DNA of 64,000 nt from Sthenelais limicola (taxonomy: Eukaryota; Annelida; Polychaeta; Phyllodocida; Sigalionidae). Shown here one piece after another: positions 1-12,400 of this stretch. The position numbers and the translations under genes were made by a program. The number at the start of each line of letters is the position of its first letter. Position 1 is the first letter of the stretch. Location: positions 115,270,169 to 115,334,168 of the forward strand of contig OW804097.1 of the NCBI GenBank assembly GCA_942159475.1, written 5' to 3'. Under the pieces are notes generated by a model. That model saw only the letters and a list, made by a program, of their open reading frames with translations. It was not told the DNA's origin and did not search any database.

Positions 1-2554
1 GTCATATCAGATAATACACTTTATTAACAGAAATCTAGAAGCTTTAACGTTTAAAACATATAATTTACCTCATCTGGAATTTGGTTGTATTACTGTCGAT
101 CTAGCAAATTAACAGCAGGTGAAAAGGCTGCAGGTTGCACAAAATAATTTAAGAGCTATATAGTGTGACGAGTATAGACCATCCCCTATAATCTTCACAC
201 CAAAATAACATGGCCATGTTGACCTTCTTTTAAATTGTAAAATATCACCTTTATGCTTCAGAAGGCTATATGAAAGGTTAAATCTCTTTTATAGTAGTAA
301 GGGCCTAGCCCACTAGGCCAATTCTCATGCGATTCTCACAGAGTTTAGTGCAAGAAAGTCCTTTGCGGTACAAAAATGCATGAGAATCGTCTTACCCGTT
401 GTGCATGAATACATTTCTGACCTAGTTTTGACCTGGAGATTTTGACCTGATTTTGACCTAGTGCTTTACTGGTGGAAATCGTAAACGATTGTGAGGGTCA
501 AACTTGATTTTACAATGCTCTATGCACCCGATTTATAAATACACTTCTAATGCTGTCAGCGATGCACAATTAACCAGGTTATAAAATGCACTTTTGAAGC
601 ACTCAACGATGCACTACTGACCAGGCTATAAAAATCAGTTCTGTTGCACTCAGTGAGAGCAGTTTCATTACTCTTAATCTCAGCAGTATTAAGGCTGGTA
701 AATTCTTTACAGAATTATTTTCCCCAATATGATACAAGGAGAGTTTATTAAGGTATATTACCATGTCTTTGCATGGTAATACATACATTATTTCATCATT
801 ATATCCATCATGTTAGACGAGCCGCATTGCTGGGGAGGATTGTTTCAGTTGTGCCCTGGCCCTGGTGGTCCAGTGTAGTCGACCTAATACGTATGCAGTG
901 ATGGGGGGTGTCTTGATCAAAACATTTTTCCACATCAAACAATTAAATTACACAAATAAACTATAGAAGTGTATCAATTATATTATTCACATCTACATGA
1001 TGTGAAATATCTATATCGGTGTAAATTCCTCATACGTTTATTAGCGGCACTTTCATTGAAAAAGAAATTGTAAATGCACCCCAGTTACCAGTTAGCCACC
1101 TGGTGAAAACAGTACCGCCACCTGGTGAGTACTAGTGCCATAATGGTGAGCCTATGGCAAGATACAACATGAATGAAAGGCGGTATAATGATCAATTCTT
1201 AATCAAGGGAACATATAGGATATTGTTTTAATGTCGTTATGATATGTCTGCTACATACAAATAAAGTATAATAAGTCATCTATAAACTTTAGGCTCTGGT
1301 CAGTGCAAAGAGGAGGGCATTTTGAGAGTCTGCCACATACATATATATCAATATCTCTGATCATCAACAAGACAAGATTATTCCCATTATTTCGAACATA
1401 TATAATAGAACTGATTTATATGTATATATTAGGCTCTGAGACCAAACAAAAAGAAATATCACGCACTACATGAAGTTATTGACCAATAATAATTCAAATT
1501 TAAAAATTCATTTAAAATAAGAAGGAATTTGTGTAAATCAATGATTTGAACATCAAATCAAGCAATATAAATTTATATGGCATCCAACCCCCGTCTCCAA
1601 CAACATTAATCACCCTGCTGTATACCCAGGCAGACAAACAACCTCACTGGTTGGAGGGGTGGATACCATAACCCTATGTTACAGTAAATATGGTTACAGT
1701 AAATAAATAAACATTAAATATCATAAAGAGATTAAGGGTATAAATCGTTAAGGGGAGAGGTCAGGCTTACTTATACATGTACAGAGGTTTATGCCCGATC
1801 CCCATCAATCCTGTGGCTTGTCTACCCGTATTTTGAACATAGAAAATGGCTAGCTAACTTAAACACATCTGTTCGAAACGGTTCATATGCAATAAAGTTT
1901 CTAAATAATTTCTTGAGACATTCTCTAAAACCAATCATTTTGTTCCTTGAGATTTCAGTGAAATCTTTAGATAAATATCCCAGTGTTCTGTGACACAACA
2001 AAAGTATTTAGTAATACTATATTTGATGCACATTTCAATGGAGCATTCTGAGGCGCTTATTAGTACTGATTTGGTATTGATAGAGTTGGTGAGGATGTTT
2101 GTATTGAAGGTAACATTAGTGAGTGTAAAAGTAGCTTTCTGAAATTTAATATTATAGTCTCTATTTTTCAGATGGAGAACGGGGTGTGAATTAGGAGTGT
2201 TATATTAATATCATTTTGATTATCTATTTATAAAATATGTATCATTGAATAAGAATACACTACATGACAGTTTCAACTCTATCTGACTTTCCATTGTGAC
2301 AGGCTTCTTCAAGGTGTTAAAGCTTTGCTAAGAGTGTGTGTGCCTGCATTATGTGTGTGCGTCAGGGTTACCCTAGGAGGGGATTCGCACTAGATTGACA
2401 CCCCAACCTCATAAAATGCTATAGCTAACCCTTTTCATACATACATATACCTATTATAGATGTTTTGATGTTTACCACCATTGACATGGACAAGCCCCAC
2501 GCCGGCCATTTGTCACTGACGCAGGCCATTTTTTACCAACAAAAAACATTGTAA
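1..2554. other. Intergenic, no gene seen
   Basis: AT-rich sequence without a convincing exon, RNA gene or long open frame. A roughly 50-base unit containing 'gatgcac' and 'ccaggttataaaa' occurs about twice between 545 and 655, and a related tgcac-rich stretch recurs near 3190-3370. These look like decayed repeats. No promoter or terminator can be supported. Confidence 0.5.
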
Positions 2555-2912
2555 TGGAATTTTTTCAAAGTATTTTATCTACAAGATCTGTCCGTAAGAA
2601 TGTTCTCATTTTGGAGTGTATAATACTCCCACGTCATATGAATAGATATCCGAAATTTCAGGACAGGGTATTAAAATATATCCTTGCATTTCTAGTCATC
2701 TTATGAGTATAATTATTTAGTTACTTTAAATAATTTACTGGTGATTGCCCGACCAGGGGTATTGTAAACCTTTTTTCTAAAATAAAAATATCTAACTTAA
2801 AATATAGAAATACTTATTGACGTGATTTCATATGTTCAAATAATTATGATAATATCTCAAATTCCATTTTCTTTATGACTTGTGGCTCGTTTTCTTGTAA
2901 CACATCAGCAAT
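2555..2912. mobile_element. MITE-B copy (degenerate)
   Basis: The right part matches the MITE-B family: a block with 'ttaaaatatagaaatactta', then 'gatatctcaaa', then a terminus resembling 'gactcattttcctg' and 'acacatcac'. It is diverged and its left terminus is not clear. It is non-coding and carries no transposase. Confidence 0.5.
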
Positions 2913-3678
2913 ATAACATTGGGGTGAGGTTGATGTCGGCCAATGTGGCCGACGTGAAAGGAGCCATTGAAATTTTATGTCAGCTTTTGCCAATGTGCCG
3001 ACGTCTTTTCGGGAACACTGTATGGTCAGTAAGTATGTATAGCATGTATGCCATGTACAGATGCTGTATAAAAAATGCACAAGCCATACTTGATTTTAAA
3101 AAGTCCCAAATATTCTTCAACAGTACAAATGTTTACATGTTCATCACTTGATGAGATAATTCTGCATTCATCTATAGAGCATTTACACCCGACTTTGATA
3201 CATAATTTTGATATGCATTTTGGAGTGCATCAAATGATGCACGTTTCACCTGGTGCATAATCAGGTGCAAAACTGCTTTTCTGAGCTGATTACAGTTTTG
3301 TGACTGGTCAGATGCACTTTTACATGCACTGGCACATTTTCCAATGCACATTGGGTAGTAGACTACGCCCTTTAATGTATGTAATAACTTTATTTCCGAT
3401 CTTACATTTACATACCCAATAAATGCATAGTCAAGAAAAAAAAAAGAAAAAATCATTCAAATACTATCTGTGAGACTTTGTAGGCCCTTTAATATTAATA
3501 ATGTAGGGGATAGACCAGAACATCACTTCATGAGAATATTGTCCAATACAATTTCTTCAAAAAAACAAAAAAAAAATCATTACATAATTTAGGGTTCCAT
3601 AGACTGATTGTGAATGGGTGGAGAAAGGATGGTATCAAGTAAGGGTTAAGGTGGCCTTACCATCACTGGTGAAAGCAA

Positions 3679-4091
3679 TTGTGATGTGTTTCATGAAAAT
3701 GAGTCATAAGTCACAAAACTGATATTTTTCAGAGTGTTTTTTTTACAAGATCACATTGTTGGAATCTTCTATTTTTTTTAGGCTTTATCACTTATAGTTA
3801 TATCAATCGATGTATCAAATTTCAAGACAATCTATGCAATATATCCTTTCGTTTCAAAGGTCCTCATATGGACTACATTGAGTTACTTTACTGTTTATTG
3901 ACCCCCAGAAATATTGGAAACTATTTTTTTCAAAAACGAAAATATCAAACTTAAAATCTAGAAATACTTATTAGATTATTAGACTGTTTACTATCATTTG
4001 AATCGGATTGATCTCATCCTTTCAAATATAATGATATCTCAAAATCTATTTTTTACGACTTATGACTCATTTTCCTGAAACGCATCACAAA
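3679..4091. mobile_element. MITE-B copy (full length)
   Basis: About 413 bp, bounded by inverted termini: 'ttgtgatgtgtttcatgaaa' at the left and the complement of it, ending 'cgcatcacaaa', at the right. The interior has the family landmarks: a 'cacaagatc'-type block near the left, 'gactacattgagttacttta' in the middle and 'gaaatacttattaga' near the right. It has no coding capacity. It is the best-preserved copy on the left side of the window and useful for defining the family consensus. Confidence 0.75.
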
Positions 4092-4729
4092 TGAAGACAA
4101 AAAGTTATTTTCAAGTAGCAAAGATACAGTGTCTGAAATTGACCCTTTCCCATTGTTCTGTTCAAAGTTGTACTGCCGACCCATTGTTTGGGAACATTTT
4201 GTTTTCACTCTTGAATAAATAATTATAACGGCGGATCTGTCTGTCTGCCAACAGGATGCCTTACCTGTGTTATGTCCTTCCTGCTTCCCATTATTTGTGA
4301 TATCATAATATGTGTGTGTATGTGTATTCATGAGAAGTTGCATTATTTAAGAGCTAGTTAGTAATACCGGCCAGGTATACTCGCTAAACTGGACTAAGAG
4401 ACCCTGGTGCCGATCCCTAGGGACAGACCAAACCAAACAACGCAGATCGGGTCACTTATACAAGAAACTGGTGCTCTATACTAGATTACAGACATCGGCC
4501 ACCATTGAACTAAATCATAAACTCCTCCCGTGAACCTTTTTCTTAAAGGAAGGGATGCATGAACATTTTTTATTTATTTATTGGAAAGAGAGCTATCTTC
4601 TTGTTTCACTTTTAACATCTGAGCAAAATCCGACTAAAATTGGCAAAGTTACAAGCTGTTTTCTTCATGAAAATTTGATCGAAAATAAAAACGCTTTACC
4701 CGCCACCTGGAGTGCGCTTTTGGTGGTAG

Positions 4730-4744
4730 TGACGTCACAGGGGT
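4730..4744 (+). promoter_or_regulatory. CRE-type promoter motif of the P2X7-like gene
   Basis: A perfect palindromic CRE (TGACGTCA, 4730-4737) continues into CAGGGGT. It lies about 30-40 bp upstream of the ATG at 4770, so it would be core-promoter or 5'-UTR proximal. The 13 bases from 4732 to 4744 recur in inverted orientation at 15942-15954, upstream of the THAP gene. CREB/ATF binding is inferred from the motif only. Confidence 0.4.
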
Positions 4745-4769
4745 CAGCGTGAGAACACCCCAAACAAAC

Positions 4770-6394
4770 ATGGCCGAGGGTTATAGCGCATCGGCAGCGG
4801 GATCGGCAGAAAGAGAAGAAGATACAGGCTCTATTTCTTCCCATGATTCGGCGTTATTTGACTTCGATTTTGAGAATGGTATTCAACCATACTCCTTTGA
4901 GCCTCAAAGGGCTGATTACGACCCTGATGACTCCACAGGAGATGAAGAAGAAGAGGAGGAGGAGGACGTCCACAGATTACAGTCTGCCGATACTTGGTAT
5001 GTGGAAGTATACACTCTTAATTTCCCACTCACTAATTAATTATTTCATTGGGGATAACTTGTGTAATTCTATGTGATGAATCTACCAATGCTATTCACAT
5101 CAATCCCGATGGTTATAATCTGGAGAGGTCTTAAATGTCAGAGAGAGAGTAATGAATGGATATTCTCGCACTGGTGGTCAGTGAACTCGCTATGTAAACA
5201 GTGCCATTGACGGGGAAGGCATGTTGTCCTCGCACATGATAGTGATCTGCATCGATGCATCGTAAGCGGTTAATATAATTAAACTTCCGTCAGGCTCCAT
5301 AACCCTTGTCTCCCCTTTCCAAAACTATTTGACTTTGATGGTAATAACCACAGCATATATACAGGGATGATGTATGATATCAATTCTTACTTAGATTAAA
5401 ACATAGGGGAAAACCAAGGGAAAACGTGTTGGCATCAGCAATATTATACTCTCCCCGCACAACAAACTTACCTAAACAACTCCCTTGACTGAGATAAACA
5501 AGGTGCCTATTGAGTCCTAATATCGCCGTCATTAGTTCATCTCTCTCTAGTTCTGTATGGAGCCTATGAATATAGGCTCATGAATGTTTTATTGATGTAT
5601 ATAGTTTATTTAGCTTTATTTCGATCAGTCAATAATATAACCATTTATTTTGCTTTTTGTCAGGTGTCATTGTGGAAACTGTGAGGTGATGGCCACTGTT
5701 AGGGAATGCAAATGCTGCCACGAGTACCCTAAATTAATGGCCAAGAATATGGAGGCCGATATGGTCGAATGCTTTACTGATCACCCAGGATTTTATGGTG
5801 TTTGTCTGAACCCATGGGTGTTACAGGCGGCCTATCTCCAGTTCAGGGCCCAATATGGTCCTCAACAAGGACCCATACACGAGTAAGTTTTCATGACTTT
5901 TTGATGCATAAAATGATTAGTGTACGATGAGATTGATTACTGATGATAACAAACTTTACAATACATATGATTAAAAGTAAATTATCCAACATGTAATGTT
6001 TTTTCATATAGTTTTATTTCCCAATATGTTTCGCAATTAAAGTGAGCCCTTCCTCAGAGGTGAATGCCTTGAATACAATATTCTATGATAATAGAATGCT
6101 GCTAGTTAGCACCAATTAACATTATTTTTACTATAGAAATTAATTACTTTTCATATACTTTTGAAAATGAATAATAAAGAATATGTAACTTTTGAAAGCT
6201 AAGAATAACTTTTAAATAATGTGTCTTTCAGGCGTTTTAGGTATACTGCATATCGACATCTGGTTCGTTGGTGCTGGGGGTACATGGGGAAGGACAACAG
6301 AATAATCCTGCCATCATGTGTTGTCACAAGGATAAGGAAGGAATTCCCATCCGAGGAGTACCACGGATTTGAGTATCCAGCATTAGACCAGTAA
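4770..6394 (+). CDS. P2X7 receptor C-terminal-like zinc domain protein
   Basis: Three exons, 4770-4996, 5664-5882 and 6232-6394, with GT-AG junctions in phases 2 and 2, give 202 residues. The ATG has A at -3 and G at +4. Residues 1-76 are acidic and Ser/Glu-rich and probably disordered, with a run of seven Glu. Residues 77 to the end match the P2X7 cytoplasmic 'ballast' domain: CHCGNC, CKCCHE, CFTDHPGF, CLNPWVLQ, WCWGY and LPSCVVTRIRKEFP. The cysteines in this family bind a zinc cluster. There is no transmembrane segment or P2X channel domain, so this is the stand-alone type common in invertebrates, whose role is unknown. The exon 1 donor is GTATGT and the exon 2 donor GTAAGT. The gene converges on the THAP gene, with stop codons 44 bp apart, so the 3' UTRs probably overlap. 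Confidence 0.85.
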
Positions 6395-6438
6395 TTGGCC
6401 ACATACCAACATTGTTTCAGCCATGGGAGAGGGCTAGA

Positions 6439-9400
6439 TTACCGATAACGTGTGGTGTGCTTGAATTTCTCACTGGCTTCCTCTTTGTTTGGATGGTCAT
6501 ACTGTGAAGCAAGGGGTGGTGGCTCGGTAAATGAAGATCTCCAACTTTCCTGGTGTTCTGATGGCCTTGGCATCACACAATTAAAGATTGCACTGAATAA
6601 ATTGCCCACGTAAGCTGAAAGAACAAGACATATTTTCATTCGAGGGCTCATATTTTCCACAAATTCTCACTGATAATGCATTCATTTAAAAAAATTAATG
6701 TACATCTATAGGGAATGATATGTTTCTTACAATATGTTGGATCCACTTTTACTTTCTTCACAGTGAAATCTCCGCCTTTTGCTTTGGGAAATACTATGGT
6801 GTAGACTGCTTCTCCATCCAACTTCAATTGTTGTCCCCTTCTACTGTTCTCATTGTAATGTAGGCAAGCGATGTAATGACTGGAAATTAGGAACAGAGGC
6901 ACATTTAAAAGTCATATGGTGGTTACATTGTTGATATCAATATCAAATTAATTTGAATGAAACTAAATTCATTTCTTGGCATATAAAAAAGTAGGTTACC
7001 GTATCAGCATTGTACTGTAGCCATAGGCTGTTGTTTTTGGTGTCCAGTGTAGTATCAGTGAATGAATAGCTTCAACAGAGGATGTTTGTACGTTTGGTGA
7101 CAGTTTCCTAACGTCTTTGCATAGTCTTGTGTTCAATATCAGCGCACATATTTTCTCACATGGCAGTGTATCTGAAAAGATTTTTTATGATATTTAGGGG
7201 TTACATCAAGAATACTGATCGGTAACACAGTCTGTATAATATAAGTTATGTTTGGTGTCATATGTATAGGCTATAAATACACTTTTCACTAGATATATTT
7301 TACAGTGTCATATCAGTGGTTATATTATCTAAGCTCATGTATGATATATTCGGTCTGAATGCGATATGACTAAAAAATATATCTGGGTTCATAATGCTTT
7401 GCAAATGTTTAAGAGCAGTAACCAAGAAACCACTTACTGAACCTACTCATAGTCAGGACGGATACTTTTGACACCACACTTGCCAGATTTTGGTGAACTT
7501 AATCTTTTGGTGAACAGAATCTAATTTTGACTTGCCCCATTATTATTTACGCCCTAATTAATTAGCATGCATATGAAACCAAATTAACAGTCCAAGATGA
7601 AAGATAAAAAGGTAACTCACTTGGCATAATCCAGTTTGTCTGCATCCTATCCCTCCTGGTAAGCCTTCGATGTAGGCATTGAGGAAAGAGTTCATCCTCA
7701 AATTCAATGTGGACATCTTGTATGTGATTAGCAAGCGACCTCCATTTGGCTTCAATTATATTGGGGTTCCCATCTGGTGTTGATGTCGCTGACCAGTACA
7801 TGTGATTTACCATGCTTTTGATCCAAGGGCGTATGATCTCACAGTCTTTTAGGCGAGCTAGCCCTTCTGCCTTTTTCGAAAAACCTGAAGTAGTGATCAA
7901 TGCTTTAGGCTTTCGGGCTTGCCCCGGAAGTCGTTGGCATTATGACCTAACGTACCAGCAACTATGACGTGGTCTGACGTTGACCCGGGCGTCCTCTCCC
8001 TCTCTCCGCTTCGAGGAGCAAGGTGCTGAAAAGTTTTCTCCACCTCTCTCTTTTGGCATTTATTCTGACTTTAGCCTCTCCCGGAGAGAACTAAAGACAG
8101 ATTCTTTTCCCTAAGCAATCAGGATGCCGGGGAAGAAGAAAGAAGCAGGACAGGGGGAGGATAATCCACGCCGTTCAGCCAGAACGGCCAAGCCGAATCC
8201 TCGCTTCGCTGAGGAGGATCAGCAAGATGGCGATGGCGAAGACTCAAGCAGTGCCACTGACTCTGAGGAGGAACGTAACAGGCACCGCAAGATAGCCAAG
8301 AAGGCCCGCCAGAGGCTGTTAAAGAAGAAATACGTGTCTAGGGCACAATTTCGCGGCGTAAAGACACTCATCTCTCAACTCTGCAAGGAGGTACAGGAGG
8401 TCAAGGCGAATACGGCGAAGCCAGGGTGGGGCCTGCCACAAAGCGAGGCGCATAACCGAGCTTTCTTCACCGACGCCATTCCGCCTAAGCCTCCCGTGCA
8501 GCCAGGCATGACGTCACAGCCTCCAAAGCCCCCGGGCGCAGGCGCGGGCGTCCAGCCGCCCAAGCAACCGTCTTCCGCCCAAGGCGCTCCGCCTCAAGCT
8601 CCGGAACAGCCCGGCCAGGGTTTTGCTACGCCTCAACAGCAAAGGATGCCAATAATACAGCCAATCTTCACCCCATCACTGGAACAACTCCCGAATCCAA
8701 ATGACATTTCTTCGATGTACAGGGATTCGGACATGGCCTTCGACGCTCTCGACCGCCAATACCCTACAGTTGGTGCTCCCCGAGGTATGCTAAAGTTTGT
8801 GTTGCCTTTCTCAAACCCTGAGTCTAGCCTCCCCGCTGATATGTATAAAATTGTTAGACGGGACAAAAGGGAGTTATCGCTCGCTGAATATGTCTGCGGA
8901 TTCGCAAGAATGGTCAGTAAACTCATCACTGTGAACTCTGTCCCATATTATATGATAAAACACCTTGAGAATCTGGCCCAAGATGCCTCCACATTCGAAT
9001 GGGATGGCATTCGTGCGTGGTCCCAGGCATGTATGGCCCAGATCAACGAGAAGCAGGCTACGTGGGCAGACACAACACATTTCCAGTTTGAAGGGTCCCG
9101 CCTTTGCTGGGCCAAGACCCCGGGCGGGTCGGCCCCTGCCTCCGCTACCACTCTATCTACACCATGCTCAGCCTTTAACCTCGACGAGTGTAAGGAGACA
9201 GCCTCACACTCTGCCGGGTCAGTCAAGCTCATTCACAGCTGTGGGTTTTGTTATTTTCTTGCTAAGGGAAAGGAGTACCCCCATTCAGCTAAATCATGTA
9301 ACAACAAGGCAAGAATGCCTGAAAAGAATGGTCAACAGGGCAAGAAAGGATCGAATCAGTGGTCTACGAAAAATCAGCAGACCCCAAGTAGCTCAGCTAC

Positions 9401-12400
9401 AAAAAACTAGAGACATCTGCCCACGACGGTCATATTGTGCAAAATCAAACCAGTAATATACATGTGAAAGTGCCTACATCGTGTGGATATATAGTTAAGA
9501 GTATGAATACCAACATGTGCATCGAAAACTCTGTGTTTACACCGGAAGTGTCCCCAGTCTCTCTCCCTCCCGGGGAGGAGACTTCCATTCATGACAGTGT
9601 GTCTCCGCCTCAACTCAAGGAGAGTTCTAATCAACATGGCGGCGCTTCCGCCCAGCACCGAGATCAGCCAATGCAAGGTAATGACTTACACTTCTATCCA
9701 TCTAAAACATCACCGAGCCCTCTATCAATATCACAGGACTTGGATAACTTCAACCGTGTGTGTACTAGTAAAGATATTGCAATCTCACAATATAACAGTG
9801 TGTTTCAAACTCATGATGCTAGCCCCGCGTACGCGGCCAGCTCGTGTCATGTGCAAAGTAAACAAACCCGTCGTGGAGGCGATGAATCTATTCCATCTCT
9901 TTGCTCTCAAAGTGAAACTAGTTCAGTTAATTTTGGTGATAACTTCGACGATTTATGGGTCGATGGAGACTCTCCTTCTCCAGACCCTGGTGTTAGTGTC
10001 GATTTGTGTTTTCCCCACCACCTAGACTGGGCACAGCGATCCCACTGGCCTTTCCCGGCTCTTCCTTTCGGGGATTTTGTTGACATTTATGAGAAAGTCC
10101 GGGCCCATGCAAAACCTAATATGTTCGGGGCAAAGTGCGTATTACCATCAAATCTAAATATCTCTGCATGGGAGAGAGAAGTTAGTGGTCACGACATGGA
10201 TGCTACCATAATAGCAGGCCTCAACTTCGGATTTCCCATTCAATATTATGGACCGCCTATGCTATCTGATATACGTCAAGAGAACCATGCCTCAGGTACC
10301 AACTTCCCACAACATGTGTCTGAATATATTGTACGGGAATCCTCTCTGGGTGCCATCTGTGGCCCATTTAAGGTACCTCCATTTACGCCTTGGTTTCACA
10401 CCAGTCCAATTATGACTCGACCAAAAAATGACTCTGATAAACGTCGCATTATAGTGGACCTCTCCTTCCCGGAAGGAGGGGTCAATGCTGCGATCCCCAA
10501 AAATGTGTTTAATGGTAAGATGGTTCGTCATGGCCTCCCTACCATATCCCAGGCAGTAGAGCTTATACAGGAGACGGGCCGAGATGTGTGTATGTCTGTG
10601 CTCGACCTGGAACGAGCTTACAGGCAATTCTCGGTCTGTCCTCTCGACTGGCCACTGCTGGGTATATACGTTGACAAAAGCTACTACTTTGACAAGGCTC
10701 TCCCGTTTGGAGCGAGAGCTAGCAGCTTCGTCATGCAGAGCATATCTGACTTCTTCACCCGGGCACTAGCAAAAAGGGGCATTACAGCCCTAATGTACCT
10801 GGATGACGTCCTCATAATATCTCAGGACCTTCAGACATGTAAGATGCACCTTGAAAAAACTCTAGATCTCATCCACGAACTCGGGCTATCCATAGCGCCA
10901 CACAAGCTTCAGATGCCAGCTCGTGCGGTTACATGGCTAGGAGTTACCATTGACCTGAATGACAACACCCTATCCATTCCACCTTCAAAGGTACAAGAGA
11001 TCCTCTCTTGCTTGGCCTTAATTTCCTCATCTAAAAAGGTCTCGACAAAGCAGGCTCGAGCATTTATAAATAGGATACTAGTAGGCATGAGAGCAGCAAA
11101 AGGAGCAGACATCATAATCTCCAGTCCAATCAAAGCTGACCTCAACTGGTTCAAGATGTTCCTTAAAGACTTCAACGGAAAATCCATATTCCCATCCAGG
11201 CAAGTCTCCCGAACCCTGTGGGTCGACTCATCAGTCAGGGCGGGGGGAGGAACAGACGGCACTTACTGGTTTGCACACAAATATGATCATGACTACATCT
11301 GCAATGATATAAATGTATTGGAGGCGAAGAACTGCCTCGCAGCCGCAAGGCTCCTGTGTTCGGACTCAGACAAAGGAAATATAGTACAGATATGCTGTGA
11401 TAACGCTGCAGCGGTGCACTCCCTATCAGGGGGCAGGGCAAGAGATAATCAGTTGGCAGCCTGCTCCAGGGCATTCTGGTTTCTCTCAGCTAAAATGAAC
11501 ATCCAGTTCATATTCACCCACATACCTGGAATTTTTCTTGAAGTCCCCGACGCGTTGTCCAGAGCGTTTACGGACGACAAAGCTAAGCTGAAAGCAGCTG
11601 CTCTAATTGACTCCCATAACCTGAAATCAATTGAAATGCATAGAAATTTATACGATATTTCAAATTTCTAGGCCACCTCCAGTCATCTCTGGCAGCTGCT
11701 GCATCAAAGCGTCAGAAGATGGCCTACCGTCCAGGGACCGAGGCGAACCACAGATCAGCAGTTATTCTATACAGGGGCTTCTGTCATCTGCTAGGCCTGG
11801 ACTTCTTCGCCCCCTCACCCGCAGAGGTGTGCTGGTTCATCGAATACCTTGCTAGCCACCGTCGGGCGTCAACCACCATAAGGAATATAATATCAAGCCT
11901 AAAGGCATACTACCGTGTATCTCTCATTAGTTGTGCCGGGCTTGACTCTCAGATGATACTTACAGCTCTTCGAGCCCTCGACCTCTCACACCGACATGTT
12001 CCCCTGCAAAAGGAACCTGCCACTCCTGACGTGGCTCTCATCTACGACCCTTACTACACGCAACTACGGGCTGCATACAGCTTGATGTTCGTCGGCTTCT
12101 TGAGGCAGAGCAATCTCTGTCCCAAATCCTCTCGCCACTTCGCTTTAGGCTTTCGGGCTTGCCCCGGAAGTCGTTGGCATTATGACCTAACGTACCAGCA
12201 ACTATGACGTGGTCTGACGTTGACCCGGGCGTCCTCTCCCTCTCTCCGCTTCGAGGAGCAAGGTGCTGAAAAGTTTCCCACCTTCCCTCCCTTCTAATTC
12301 ACATTTATTCTTACTCAAAATCGGCATTTTGTAATATATCTTTCATACACTTGATATATGTTTACTTCTTCTCCTCATTGATATGTCTTCTCACATGCTA

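Larger units (their letters stand above)
7902..12313 (+). mobile_element. DIRS/Ngaro-like tyrosine-recombinase retrotransposon
   Basis: The element runs antisense to the THAP gene, inside its intron 5. It carries, in order, a gag-like ORF1, reverse transcriptase/RNase H and the start of a tyrosine recombinase. No integrase or protease is visible, which fits the DIRS/Ngaro/PAT group, whose members move by recombinase and make no target duplication. A 135-bp direct repeat (7902-8036 and 12142-12276) marks the ends. Weaker similarity continues about 35 bp further on both sides (a shared 'catttattct'), so the right edge is placed near 12313 with uncertainty. The left edge is 15 bp from the exon 6 acceptor. 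The recombinase is truncated, so this copy is not autonomous. Confidence 0.85.

Noticed and set aside
4749..4770. Earlier start for the P2X7-like gene
   Set aside because: The frame is open upstream but the codon at 4749 is GTG; the ATG at 4770 has a good context.
8965..9456. 163-codon frame inside the retrotransposon
   Set aside because: Overlaps ORF1 in another frame and has no recognisable motif; the ORF1 frame carries the zinc motif.
7902..12276. Conventional LTR retrotransposon or endogenous retrovirus
   Set aside because: No integrase, protease or envelope, and the 3' frame is a tyrosine recombinase with GFLRQSNL. The repeats are DIRS/Ngaro type.
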